A DNA stretch of 64,000 bases from Amia ocellicauda (Eukaryota > Chordata > Actinopteri > Amiiformes > Amiidae): contig NC_089864.1 of assembly GCF_036373705.1 (NCBI RefSeq), positions 113,501-177,500 on the forward strand. The letters are read 5' to 3'. This document shows, piece by piece, positions 34,901 to 53,580 of this stretch (positions within the stretch are counted from its first letter, which is position 1; each line of letters opens with the position of its first letter). The notes under the pieces were generated by a model that was given only the letters and a program-made list of their open reading frames with translations, had not been told where the DNA came from and made no database searches. The translations under genes and the position numbers were made by a program.

Positions 34901-35986
34901 CCACCAACACAGACCCCACCCACACTCCTGACACAGACCCCACCGACGCTCCCCACACAGACCCCACCCACACAGACCCCACCAACACAGACCCCACCCA
35001 CACTCCCGACACAGTCCCCACAGACACAGACCCCACTGACACTCCCGACAGTCCCCACCCACACAGACCCCACCAACACAGACCCCACCCACACTCCTGA
35101 CACAGACCCCACCCACACTCCCGACACAGTCCCCACAGACACAGACCCCACCCACAGCAGTAGCTCACCCTTAGTGTGCCCACACTCGTTCTTCTCCCTC
35201 TCTCCGTGGCTCGGAGGAGTCTGGTCATTGTACAGGATGTAGGCCACATCCTCCTCCTGAAACACAGTACTCTCACTCACTCCATCTCTCCATCCCTCCC
35301 ACTCGCTCCAGACCCCCCACTTGCTCCATCTCTCCATTCCTCCAGCCCCCCCACTTGCTCCATCTCTCCCTCTCCACCTCTTTCTCTTTCTCTGAGGTGC
35401 AGTTGAGCTTCACAAAGACATGGCAGTATTTAATACAGAGTGAGAGACAGACAGTGCAGGACAGACCTGTCCCAGTTTGTACAGCTGTCCCACAGTGCGG
35501 CCCAGCGCTTCCCCGCTGTCGTTCACTAGTCCCGCCCCCTGTGTCCAGGCCCCGCCCCCTGGCTGCAGCAGCAGGTAGCGCATCCCCTCCTCCGGGGGGC
35601 TCTGAGAGGGCCGGGGGAGCTTGTATAGATACAGCCTGAGAGAGAGAGAGTATACACACTGACTGACTGACTGATTGAAACTGACTGACTGACTGACTGA
35701 CACTGACTCACTGACTGACACACTGACTGACTCACTGACTGACACACTGACTGACTGACTGACTGACACACTGACTGATACACTGACTGACTCTGCAGGT
35801 CACTGTCTGCACTGCACCAGTATCAGTCTGTCACTCCCAGTTTTACCCAGTATACCCAGCTGTTCCCAGTGCTGCTCACCAGTCCACGGCCGTCCCCTGG
35901 TCGTTGTAGCAGGAGATTGCAGACAGAGCTCCCCCTGCTGCCAGACAGAGGAACTGCAGGACAGTCAAACACGTTGCAGCACGCAT
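31927..35986 (-). CDS. dnase2: Deoxyribonuclease II (lysosomal acid DNase)
   Basis: Acid endonuclease that degrades DNA of engulfed cells in lysosomes without needing metal. Six exons: 35880-35986, 35467-35635, 35169-35256, 34502-34666, 34016-34234, 31927-32291. They join in frame to 370 aa (human 360). The protein has a signal peptide (about 1-22), then [19 protein letters not shown] at the mature N-terminus. [19 protein letters not shown] at 125-143 contains the first conserved His region. [16 protein letters not shown] spans an exon junction at about residue 250. [11 protein letters not shown] carries the second HxK catalytic motif (His 310, Lys 312), and [18 protein letters not shown] is the family's C-terminal signature. 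The donor of the second exon is a weak GTCTGT. The last intron carries a Tc1 element, and intron 3 a minisatellite. It could be dnase2 or a dnase2b relative. Confidence 0.93.
32359..33940 (+). mobile_element. Tc1/mariner element, family 2, copy 2 (dnase2 last intron)
   Basis: A 1,582-base element between TA dinucleotides with the same ends, internal AAGTATTTGATCCCCT repeats and hairpin (32588-32681) as the copy at 18109-19694. It lies antisense to dnase2. The left flank has a duplicated TTCATACAGTACAGTGAGGG stretch; the right flank runs into a CTGA repeat. Confidence 0.93.
32725..33733 (+). pseudogene. Tc1-like transposase, frameshifted
   Basis: It starts [19 protein letters not shown] and reads through the codon that is a stop in copy 1. 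It then shifts frame near 33131, where bases are missing relative to copy 1. A further indel near 33449 and a TGA at about 33513 (TGG in copy 1) destroy the distal DDE part. It is dead, and its defects differ from those of copy 1. Confidence 0.9.
33943..34005. repeat. CTGA repeat in the dnase2 last intron
   Basis: Short ACTGACTGACACACTG block between the Tc1 right end and the donor at 34015. Confidence 0.85.
34700..35157 (-). repeat. Minisatellite in dnase2 intron 3
   Basis: About 15 units of roughly 20-36 bases (ACAGACCCCACCCACACTCC with CGACACAGTCCCCACAG variants) and higher-order repeats of about 120 bases. On the gene strand it begins about 12 bases after the splice donor. Confidence 0.92.
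35652..35797. repeat. CTGA repeat in dnase2 intron 1
   Basis: ACTGACTGACTGACACACTG block lying upstream of the second exon's acceptor on the minus strand. Confidence 0.88.
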
Positions 35987-36109
35987 CTGTGACAGTCAAC
36001 AAAAACAGTGATCAATAACACTGATCACAGTCACCAGCCCTAATCAAAAACACTGATCAATAACACTGATCACAGTCACCAGCCCTGATCAATAACACTG
36101 ATCACAGTC

Positions 36110-36425
36110 AATAGTCTGGTTGCTCTCCTCTGAACTGCCTCTAGAGCAGCGATATCTTTCTTGAAGTGTGGAGCCCAGAACTGTCCACAGTATCCAGATG
36201 AGCTCTAACTAGTGCATTGTACAGTCTGAACATCACTGCCCTTGTTCTCAATTCTACACTTTTGACAATATACCCCAGCATTGTTTGCCTTTTTTTTGCT
36301 TCCCCACATTGTCTGGATGGAGAAAGTGAGGAGTCCACATAGACTCCTAGGTCTTTCTCATATAACATGAATAAAACCGATACTGTTGCTGCTATTATAT
36401 GACGTTTATTTGCAGTCGTAAGAAA
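36110..36425 (-). mobile_element. CR1-like LINE 3' fragment
   Basis: The minus strand contains EKDLGVYVDSSLSPS, LGYIVKSVELRTRAVMFRLYN and a downstream segment typical of the C-terminal end of CR1-type reverse transcriptase ORFs. The frame is broken. It lies just upstream of dnase2. A related fuller copy is at 45931-47179. Confidence 0.75.
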
Positions 36426-36689
36426 GATGAGAATTGATCGATTGATGGACTTTAAAAAAATCACACATGATCGGCACTCACCGCTATCGATCGGAAGATT
36501 TCACTGGCCGTCTATCTGTCCGTATGTCCGTCTCAACGCCACTCTGGATCCCTGCGCCTCTTCAGACCCGTCTCCGCGTCTCATTGTGAAACTGCTCACT
36601 TCCTCATCCCCCTTCGCCCCCGTCATGTGACTGGAGTGAAACTCGCAGCAGTCAGCAAACAGAGCCGGAGTTAACTCCTTCAGTGCCGC

Positions 36690-36860
36690 TGTTTGTCTGT
36701 CCGTCTCTCATCACCCTGCCTGCCTGTCTGTCTGTCTGTCTGCCTGCCTGTCTGTCGGTCGCTCCTCTGCCTGTCTGTCTGTCTGTCTCTCATCTCCCTG
36801 CCTGTCTGTCTGTCTGTCTGTCTGTCTCTCATCTCCCTGCCTGTCTGGCTGCCTGTCTGT
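36690..36860. repeat. (CTGT/CTGC)n simple repeat
   Basis: Tracts of TGTCTGTCTGCCTGCCTGTC between dnase2 and gpsm3. The rest of 36430-37595 has no recognised gene; a (TC)n run precedes the gpsm3 stop at 37557-37593. Confidence 0.85.
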
Positions 36861-37555
36861 GATAACCGTGCCACGTCCACACCCTCTCTCTCTCCCTCTT
36901 CTCTCTAATTTAAGTTCCAGAGGGCTCCAGTTTCTCCCACACCCCTCTGTGCGCGGTGCAGTTGGGGGACTGTGGCTCTGCTTTGTCTCAGTGCAGCCAG
37001 GACGTCCCCGTGTCTCTGTCCCTCTGCCCCGCTGTCCCGCCTCTGAATAGTCTCTCTAGCAGCTGCAGTGCCGGGTAGCGCCGGTAGGTGTCTGGTTGTC
37101 ACTCAACACAAGAGTTCGTTGTCTTTGATTTCCCTGTGCTGCCAACACCGCACACTGCTTCACTTCACTTATAACACGATTGATATCACCTGCCCCTGCA
37201 GACACCAAGTATCTTTAGACACTTCACGTTTCTAGCATTTGAATAATTAATAATATTCGGTATGAAGAAGTGAGAGAGATTTGTTGAGAAAGAGGGAGAG
37301 AGACTCACACTGGTGTAATCCAAATTTTTAATACGTCAATTAACTAATTAAGTACAGCACTGACACACACACACACACACAGACTGCTACACACACACCG
37401 AAACTGCAATATATACAGAGAACTGTACGCACTGACACAATGGTATTACTACACACACACCGGAGACGAGAGCGAGAGAGACTGTGGTAAAACTGCAGTA
37501 CTGAGGGCACAGCACAGTGAATTAGCACAGTGTTATACAGTGGAATGCCACCCAT

Positions 37556-37595
<40 letters not shown>

Positions 37596-37596
<1 letters not shown>

Positions 37597-38925
37597 CAGT
37601 CCCTCTCTCTCAGCGCCAGGGGCAGCTCCGTCCGCTGCTCCTCCATGCGCCCCCCCCCCTGCACCCGCAGCAGCAGAGAGAAGAAATCCTCATCGTCCAC
37701 CGGCCCGGGGGGGGCAGAGCGCTGGTCTTCCAGACGGCCCTGAGACTGAGAGAGGGGCGGGGTTAGTGCAGGACTGACACACTGCCTGACTGACACACTG
37801 ACTGACACACTGATTGACTGACTGACACACTGATTGACTGACTGACACACTGACTGACACACTGACTGATACACTGACTGATACACTGATTGATACACTG
37901 ACTGGCTGACACACTGACTGACTGACTGACACAGTAATAATGCTCACCTGACAGTTCAGTATCATGCTGTAAAGTTCCTCTTTGGCTGCTGGTTTTGACG
38001 CCCCTGCACCTCTTGCCGTGCCGATGCCAGGCCCCCCCTCTCTGGGTCTCTCCTGCCTTGTGCTGGGTGGGGGCTCTATGGGAGTGACCAGGGGTGGGGC
38101 ATCATGAAGCTCCGCCCTCTGGTCATCAAGCCGACGGGCCTGGGAGGTGGCGACCAGGTCAAAGAACTCCTCTTTCTGCAGGGACGTCATCGAGGAGAAG
38201 ACCACTGGCCAATCAGGGAAGAGAAGCTAAAGGGTTCACATGTGCTGATTGGCTGAGTTCAGTCCAGTGGGTGGGACTGGCTGAGCAGAGATCCAGGACG
38301 TCCAGAAACTCCGCTCTCCATCTCCATCTTTCTGAATATCTAGGACTGCCATCACTGGGAGAGTGTCTCTTTCACTCTCTGTGTCTCCCTGTCCCTGTCT
38401 CTCTCTCTGTGTCTCCCTGTCTGTCTCTCTCTCTCTGTGTCTCCCTGTCTGTCTCTCCCTTTCTGTCTCCCTGTCTGTCTGTGCTTCTCTCCCTCTCCCT
38501 CTCTGTGTCTCCCTGTCCCTGTCTCTCTTTTTTTCAATCTGCGTCTCTCTGTTTCTGTCAATTCAATTCAATTTAATAGAAAGGCTCTATTGGCATGACT
38601 AATTGACATCAGTGTTGCCAAAGTGTTGACAGACAGGTTCTCTGTGTCTCTCCCTCGTATCTCTCTGCCCTCTTCTCTCGCTCCCTCTCTCTCTCTCTGT
38701 GTATTATTCAGTGTGTTGTGTTATGGACCCCCTCTCACCTCGATGGCGGGGCTGGGGGGTGCCAGGCTCAGAGTGGCAGCCCCTCCCCCCCTCCCCACTC
38801 CCCCGTCGCGAGCGGCGGAAGGAGCAGCGCTGGTCATTGAGGCGCCGTCCCTCCTGCAGGGAAACGAGCAGCTCCCACAGGTAGTCTGGGAAATCAGGAG
38901 ACAGCCGGCAACACTGAGGGAGGGG

Positions 38926-38960
<35 letters not shown>

Positions 38961-39769
38961 GGGGGGACAGGGGGGCCGTGTTATTACAGATAATGACTGA
39001 TACACAGACTGGACACTTCAGTAGATTAACAGTGCAGAGGGAGAGACATTATAATGCAGACAGACAGACAGACACACAAAGCACAGCATAGATACACAGT
39101 TCAGTCAGTGTGTCAGTGTGTCAATCAGTGTGTCAGTCAGTCACTGTATCAGTCAGTCAGTCAGTGAGTCAGTCAGTGTGTCAGTACCTGTGTCTCTGTG
39201 TCTCTGGGGTCCAGTCTGTCTCTGTAGTTTGTTTCACTTCCTGTAGGCTTTACTTCCAGGTCATCCTGTGACCCTGCCTCTGCTTCCCTCCCTTCCATCC
39301 CTCCATCCCTCTCTCCCTTCTTCTGTATGTCTGTTTCAGTCTCCTCCTTTCTCTTGTCCTCCTCCAGTGTCTCTGTTTTTCTGTCCACCTCTCCATCTCG
39401 GCCCTCCTCCCCCTCTCCTTCCCTCTCTCTCTTCATCTCTGTCACAATAATTGTCACAGTGTTTGTGTCCTGTTCCTCTCTCTGCCCCTCACTTTCTCCC
39501 ACTGCCTCTCGCTCTCTCCTCTCTTCCCTTTCTGCCTCTTTCTCAGCTTCCTCCTCTCGTTCTGTCTCTCTCACCCTCTCTCCCTCTGTGTCTGTCTCTT
39601 CATCTCCCTCATCCCTTGTCTGTACAATAACTGTTTTCCTTTCATCCTCCCTCTCTCCCTCTCTCTCCTCCTCCCTCTCTCCCTCTCGCTCCTCCTCCAG
39701 TACAAAATTGCTGTTGGTAACTAAAAGGTTAAACTGTATGACCTCTAAACTTTCAACTTTGACCTCCAT
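37596..39769 (-). CDS. gpsm3: G-protein signalling modulator 3-like, four GoLoco motifs
   Basis: GoLoco motifs bind GDP-loaded Gi-alpha and block nucleotide release. Exons are 39188-39769, 38739-38913, 37948-38204 and 37596-37739, in frame to 385 aa. The first exon encodes a highly charged Glu/Arg region of 194 residues with no visible domain. GoLoco-like motifs follow: DYLWELLVSLQEGRRLNDQR (about 204-223), EEFFDLVATSQARRLDDQR (264-282), EELYSMILNCQGRLEDQR (about 328-345, spanning a splice junction) and EDFFSLLLRVQGGGRMEEQR (355-375). The last matches the LLLRVQGGGRMEEQR ending of mammalian GPSM3. Position next to pbx2 matches the human GPSM3-PBX2 pair. Mammalian GPSM3 is about 160 aa with three motifs, so this version is longer at the N-terminus. 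An acceptor at 39811 shows a further non-coding 5' exon. Confidence 0.85.
37770..37935. repeat. CTGA repeat in gpsm3 intron 3
   Basis: ACTGACTGACACACTGATTG units filling most of the intron between the third and fourth gpsm3 exons. Confidence 0.88.
38365..38710. repeat. Pyrimidine-rich repeats in gpsm3 intron 2
   Basis: Tandem CTCTGTGTCTCCCTGTCTGT units and (TC)n tracts. No coding content. Confidence 0.8.
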
Positions 39770-39810
39770 TAACTTAGGGAGCAGCGCAGCATCCAGTTAG
39801 TCTGGTCAGC

Positions 39811-39902
39811 CTGTGAAAACAACAACAAAAACAACAACAACGATGATGATAACCGTGTTTCAATTGCATCAACTGACTGACTGACCGACCTTATAGAGGT
39901 AC

Positions 39903-39949
<47 letters not shown>

Positions 39950-41690
39950 TCCCTGTCCCTGTCCCTATGCAGTGTTAATGTCCAGTGGTGTCCAGTCAGT
40001 CTATATTAACCTCATATCTCTCCCTCTCTTTCTCTCTGCCTCATTCCCTTTCTTTCTTTTTTTCTTTATTTCGCTCTGTTGTTTCCTGTGTAAACACACT
40101 CACCGTCACTCCCTCTCTCTCTCTATCACCTCTCTCCTCCCTTGTTCGTCACCTCCTCGACCGACCCCTAGTGACCATTGCCAGCGGATCGCCAACCAAG
40201 TGCCAACTGATCGCTGGTCAATCAGAGCGATTGATCTGGAGTCCCCTGCCCAGCCCGGAACTCAGCGGTTCCTGCTGACACTCTCTCCCTCTCTCTCTGT
40301 CTCTCTCTCTTCCTGTTCCTCTCTCTCTTTCTCTCTCTCTCTCTCTGTCGAAGCCACCCCCTCCTCTCCCTCTCTCTCTATCTCTCTTTCTTTCTCTTTT
40401 TCTCAAACTTAAATTCAGAAACGCTGTTATTGAGTTTTAAATATTTAGCCACATTGTGTGAAAAGTTCCCTCCCTCTCTCTGCAGTGTACAGTGTGTTCA
40501 GTCAGGCAAAAGCTGTCATATATTTGAAGACACTACTGTCTGTCTGTCTGTCTGTCTGTTGCACTCTGACTGACTGGTGGGACTGAGTGGCTGATACACA
40601 ATGTACAGGCAGTGAGACAGTTGGACAGGCAGACAGACAGACAGACAGTCTGTGTGTTTCTGACTTGAGATGTTGTGGTCTGACAGACTTCCTGTTGTTC
40701 TGCAGCTAAAGGAGAAGTACAGAGTAGGGGGGAGGGGTAGAGAGGGAAGTCAGATAAACAGCATCAGCAGCCCACGATCGCACAGACACACAGCCCCCGG
40801 ACCCCTAGCCCCAGCGGACAGGGGACTCCAACATCAGCACCCTCGCCCGGGAGAAGAGAGACGAAAATGCCGGGAAGTGGCACGAAGACACGCAGGCTGG
40901 AGGGAGACCGCCGCCCGGCTCAGTCCAGAACCCCGAACAGAGACCGGGCCTGAGCCGGTCCAGACTGAGCTGCCACAGCTGAGGGAAAGAGACAGGCCGG
41001 TGCCGGCACACAGGGGATCATAGAGAGGAGACAGCGAGGGCAGGGTGGAGGACGAAGCCCTATTCCTGGCCCAAATACACTATTTTGCCTGTAAACAGGT
41101 GTCAGTCTAAAGGGTGTATTTCCTGCATGTACTGTTCCCCTCCGCCCTGTCCCTCTGCACTGGACATGTGTGACTGTTCCCCTCTGCCCCGTCCCTCAGC
41201 ACTGGATCTGCATGTTAAGACTGATGTCATGACAAAGAAGCTTACTGAAGAGAGAGAGGTTAATATAGACACCGCCACTGAAGGACTGAGTGCTGCAGTA
41301 GCTCAACACTGCTGGGGGGGGGGTGCAGAGAGAGAGACAGAGGATGGGAGAGAGGTAAAGGGGGAGGAGACAGATAGACTGATAGAGGGCGCGAGAGGAA
41401 GAGAGAGACTTTGAGAAACAGACGCTGCCCGGGTGTGACAGTGTGCCTGTCCCGCTGTTCAGAGTATACACTGACTTGTGTTATTATTGACAGTGGATTG
41501 TCTTCTTTAAACCAGTCAGTTTCTTTAATTAAAGTCAGTCTGCGGCTGTGGAAGCCCCGACCCCAGTGATGCCCGGCCCTGGGGCAGCGGGGGGCACACA
41601 GGCGGGACGGCAGCACAGCCGTGTGGAGTGTCTTAAGGCCCCCAGCTGGCAGGGCTTCTCTGTTTAGAAAGCTTGGAAAAGTCTCGATTA
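39811..41690. other. Intergenic, between divergent gpsm3 and pbx2, left part
   Basis: Pyrimidine-rich tracts dominate 39908-40440 ((TC)n at 39908-39945), with CTGT/CAGA tetranucleotide runs at 40538-40560 and 40625-40650. Beyond those I see no conserved coding block. Regulatory elements of gpsm3 probably lie here but none could be assigned. Confidence 0.4.
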
Positions 41691-41699
41691 TGATTATTA

Positions 41700-41990
41700 T
41701 CATTATTTATGCCTTGGCAGACAGACACCCTTACCCAGGGCGACTGACAGTTCACACAAGCACTGCAGGGCAGCAGCACAGTTTCATACGAGACACAAAG
41801 TGCATGGCACAGTGCAGCGAGGGACGAGCGCGGCGATGCGGTGAGGTCCCGGGTCTGAGCGAGAGGCAGGGCAGAGCAGGAGCCCCAGATCAACAGCAGA
41901 GCCGCAGGGCAGCAGAGAGCAGCAGCAGCGCAGCTCCACGTGTGAACTGACAGGACATCAGGCTGCTGCAGCACCGGCACAGTCCGGACA
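41700..41990. repeat. Interspersed fish repeat, second copy of the CAGGGCGA core
   Basis: AGACACCCTTACCCAGGGCG and about 200 downstream bases resemble the repeats at 13440 and 49060. The downstream part is rich in GCAGCAG. Confidence 0.45.
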
Positions 41991-42049
41991 GCTGTGTCTG
42001 GAGCCATCGCCGCACAGTTCACACTACTGTCAGTGCGTCAGACGCACAC

Positions 42050-42615
42050 TGCTCATAACACGCCTGCTACAACAATCCTGCTACACTATCACACAGTCAC
42101 TGACACACTGCTCACAACACTCCTGCTACACTGTTACACACTGTCACTGACACACTGCTCACAACACTCCTGCTACACTGTTACACACTGTCACTGACAC
42201 ACATTGCTCATAACACTCCTGCTACACTGTTACACACTGTCACTGACACACACTGCTCACAACACTCCTGCTACACTGTTACACACTGTCACTGACACAC
42301 ATTGCTCATAACACTCCTGCTACACTGTTACACACTGTCACTGACACACACTGCTCACAACACTCCTGCTACACTGTTACACACTGTGACTGACACACTG
42401 CTCACAACACTCCTGCTACACTGTTACACACTCACTGACACACTGCTCACAACACTCCTGCTACACTGTTACACACTGTCACTGACACAAACTGCTCACA
42501 ACACTCCTGCTACACTGTTACACACTGTCACTGACACACTGCTCACAACACTCCTGCTACACTGTTACACACTCACTGACACACTGCTCACAACACTCCT
42601 GCTACACTGTCCTAC
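42050..42615. repeat. ~40-47-base minisatellite upstream of pbx2
   Basis: About thirteen copies of a unit containing CACTGCTCACAACACTCCTG and CTACACTGTTACACACTGTC. The following stretch to the pbx2 promoter (42616-42980) shows nothing gene-like. Confidence 0.92.
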
Positions 42616-43085
42616 ACAGGGTCACTGATGCCAGCAGACACAGGGTGCCAGGCCTGTCAGACATATCAACAAGTCCAGTCATGTGCAGACAAGGTGTCAC
42701 ACACTTTATTATTATGATCATTGTCTCACTGTTTCGTTAGTAATGATGCCCCTCACCTCCCTGCTGATCACATGACTGCGCTGCATATGAAACTCCAGTA
42801 TGATGACACATGTATACAGGTTTGATACAGAGCTGATAGTTTCTCACACAGTATTGAAGTGGCATTAAACTGAGCGTGTGTCTGTGGTGTACACAATTCA
42901 CACACACTCCTCACAGAGACGTCTTTCTCGCCAGACTTTCTTGATTTTATTATTTGTAATGAAATGAAATGAAACACTGAAGATGTTGTCCGGCACAGTT
43001 AGCTGCTCTGCCGCTAGGGGGCTGTGTGTGTGTGTGTGCGGGGCTGTATCAGCGGCTCGACCGGGGCCTCCGCTCCACTGCGAAG

Positions 43086-51674
<8,589 letters not shown>

Positions 51675-51984
51675 TCGGCCTGCCCTCTCCTGAGCTGCCT
51701 TCGGTTGGAGAGGGGGGTGTGGTTGTGGATTAGGTGGGGGGTGATATGAAAAAACAATTTCAGCTTTTTGTACAAAGAAGAGAGAGAATTATAACGAAAT
51801 AACGAGTGGAGACGATGACGAGGAGACGTGAAGAGGTGGGGGGGGCTTACTGTGTTATAGCCATGAGTTGAGTTTTCAAAACTGTTTTTCCTACTGTGTG
51901 TGTGTGTGTGAGAGACTGACTGTGCATCTCTCATGGTGTTGACACTGCAGCAGTAGTGTCTGTATCTGACTGACTGACTACAGC

Positions 51985-52240
51985 GGGGGTCCCAGCCCTG
52001 GTGCTGCAGGAGCCCCACCCTGCTGGTTTATGTTCTAGCTGAGCTCTCAGTTACTTCATTGAACCTTAATTGGCTCTGATTTAGGAAATGGGTTCTTTTC
52101 ATTAGTTTAAAAAGTAGGGGATTTAAATTAAGTGTGGAATCTTATAAAGTAGATTGTTACTTCAATTTAATAATTGAGAGCTCAGTTGGAACACAAAGCA
52201 GCAGCGTGGGGGCTCCTCCAGGAGCAGGGCTGGGAACCGC
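51985..52240. repeat. Fold-back (inverted-repeat) element in the pbx2 3' UTR
   Basis: CCCAGCCCTGGTGCTGCAGG near 51988 and its near complement GGAGCAGGGCTGGGA near 52220 enclose about 230 bases; AGCTGAGCTCTCAGTT and GAGAGCTCAGTTGGAA form an inner pair. This resembles non-autonomous DNA-transposon (MITE-like) sequences common in fish. A (TG)n run follows at 52245-52294. Confidence 0.6.
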
Positions 52241-52243
52241 TGG

Positions 52244-52299
<56 letters not shown>

Positions 52300-52449
52300 G
52301 CGACTGTGGCGTCTGTGTGGTGGCAGTGCTGTCCTATCCCGCTGTTACCGGAGGGGAGGGGGCTGATTATTCTCATCACCATCATTATTACTGTGGTGAC
52401 TTTTCATCTATTCTGTTGTCGATGGGGGGGGGGGGGGTCGGTTTCATAC

Positions 52450-52455
52450 AATAAA
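52450..52455 (+). terminator. pbx2: Poly(A) signal of pbx2
   Basis: AATAAA about 775 bases after the stop codon. The convergent daxx signal lies about 300 bases further on. Confidence 0.6.
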
Positions 52456-52748
52456 ACCCAAAGATTATTATTAGTTTGCTGTCTGTGTTGTGTTGTGCTG
52501 AGTATGGCACAGTGTGCGGTCAAAGAGCAGTGCAGGATGTCCACTACAACCGTATCCAGACCAGTGCAGTGCAGTCCCCTCTGGGGCAAAGACCAGTATA
52601 ACCCAGGAATGACAGAGCCAGACTGTCAATCAGCATGTGTCTGACCATCAGCAATGATGACAGCCAGTGTCTGTCCGTCAGCAGTGATGACACTCAGTGT
52701 GTCCATCAGTGAGCAGTAAGGAGAGACACAGACGATCAATTCATCAAG

Positions 52749-52754
52749 TTTATT
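52749..52754 (-). terminator. daxx: Poly(A) signal of daxx
   Basis: AATAAA on the minus strand about 700 bases beyond the daxx stop at 53451. The stretch between (52755-53450) is 3' UTR with CA repeats near 53300. Confidence 0.6.
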
Positions 52755-53450
52755 AAGCTTTTTTTTTGCTTTAAACCCTGAAAATCCACAAGAAAAAGAA
52801 CCCCAAAAAAATCCCACAAAAAATTAAAAGCAGAGAACAGCCTCCCTCTCTCCCACCCCCCCAACAGCAACACCCCCCCATTCAGAGTCTCCACTTCGTC
52901 AATTAGAAAAATATATACAAACACACAATATACACTCAGACACACTCACTTGCTCCGAGAGGCTTCCCAAATCCCATACAAAATGAATCTGCTGTTCTCA
53001 GCAGGGGGGGCAGTGAGGTGATGGAGCCACACTCTGGGTTTTAAAAGTGATCCCTGTGTGATGGAGAGAACGAGACATTCCCCAGCACTACCCTCCCAGC
53101 ACGGTCCTCTCCTCCTCCAGCTGCTCTGTGTCTCAGCCTCTTCCTCAGAAGGGGGACTGATCCTCACAGCCCCCCAGGACAGAGACCCAAATTCATGACA
53201 GCCTAAAAGCATGATCACTAATGACAGCTGGATTATTAACCCCCGATCCTCTCCCCCTCAGCTTCCCTCCCTCTCACGATGAGACATAAACACTCACTCA
53301 CTCACACACACACACACACAGTCTCTGATGCTCACACACACACACAGCGAGGTTGTGTTGTTGGGTGGAATCGGAGCAGTTGTATCCCACTGAGAGGGGG
53401 GGTTCTGTTTTGCCAGGAGGGGCCAGAGGTCACAACCCCCCCACTGGAGG

Positions 53451-53545
53451 TCAGTCTGAGTCCGAGAGAACGATCACCTCCTCTGGGTCACACTGCGTCC
53501 CCACGCTGACCTGAGACAGAGACAGTCAATATGCAGTGCAGTAAA

Positions 53546-53580
<35 letters not shown>

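Noticed and set aside
40670-41023. 117-codon plus-strand frame between gpsm3 and pbx2
   Set aside because: No recognisable motif, no splice context and a composition like the surrounding intergenic DNA.
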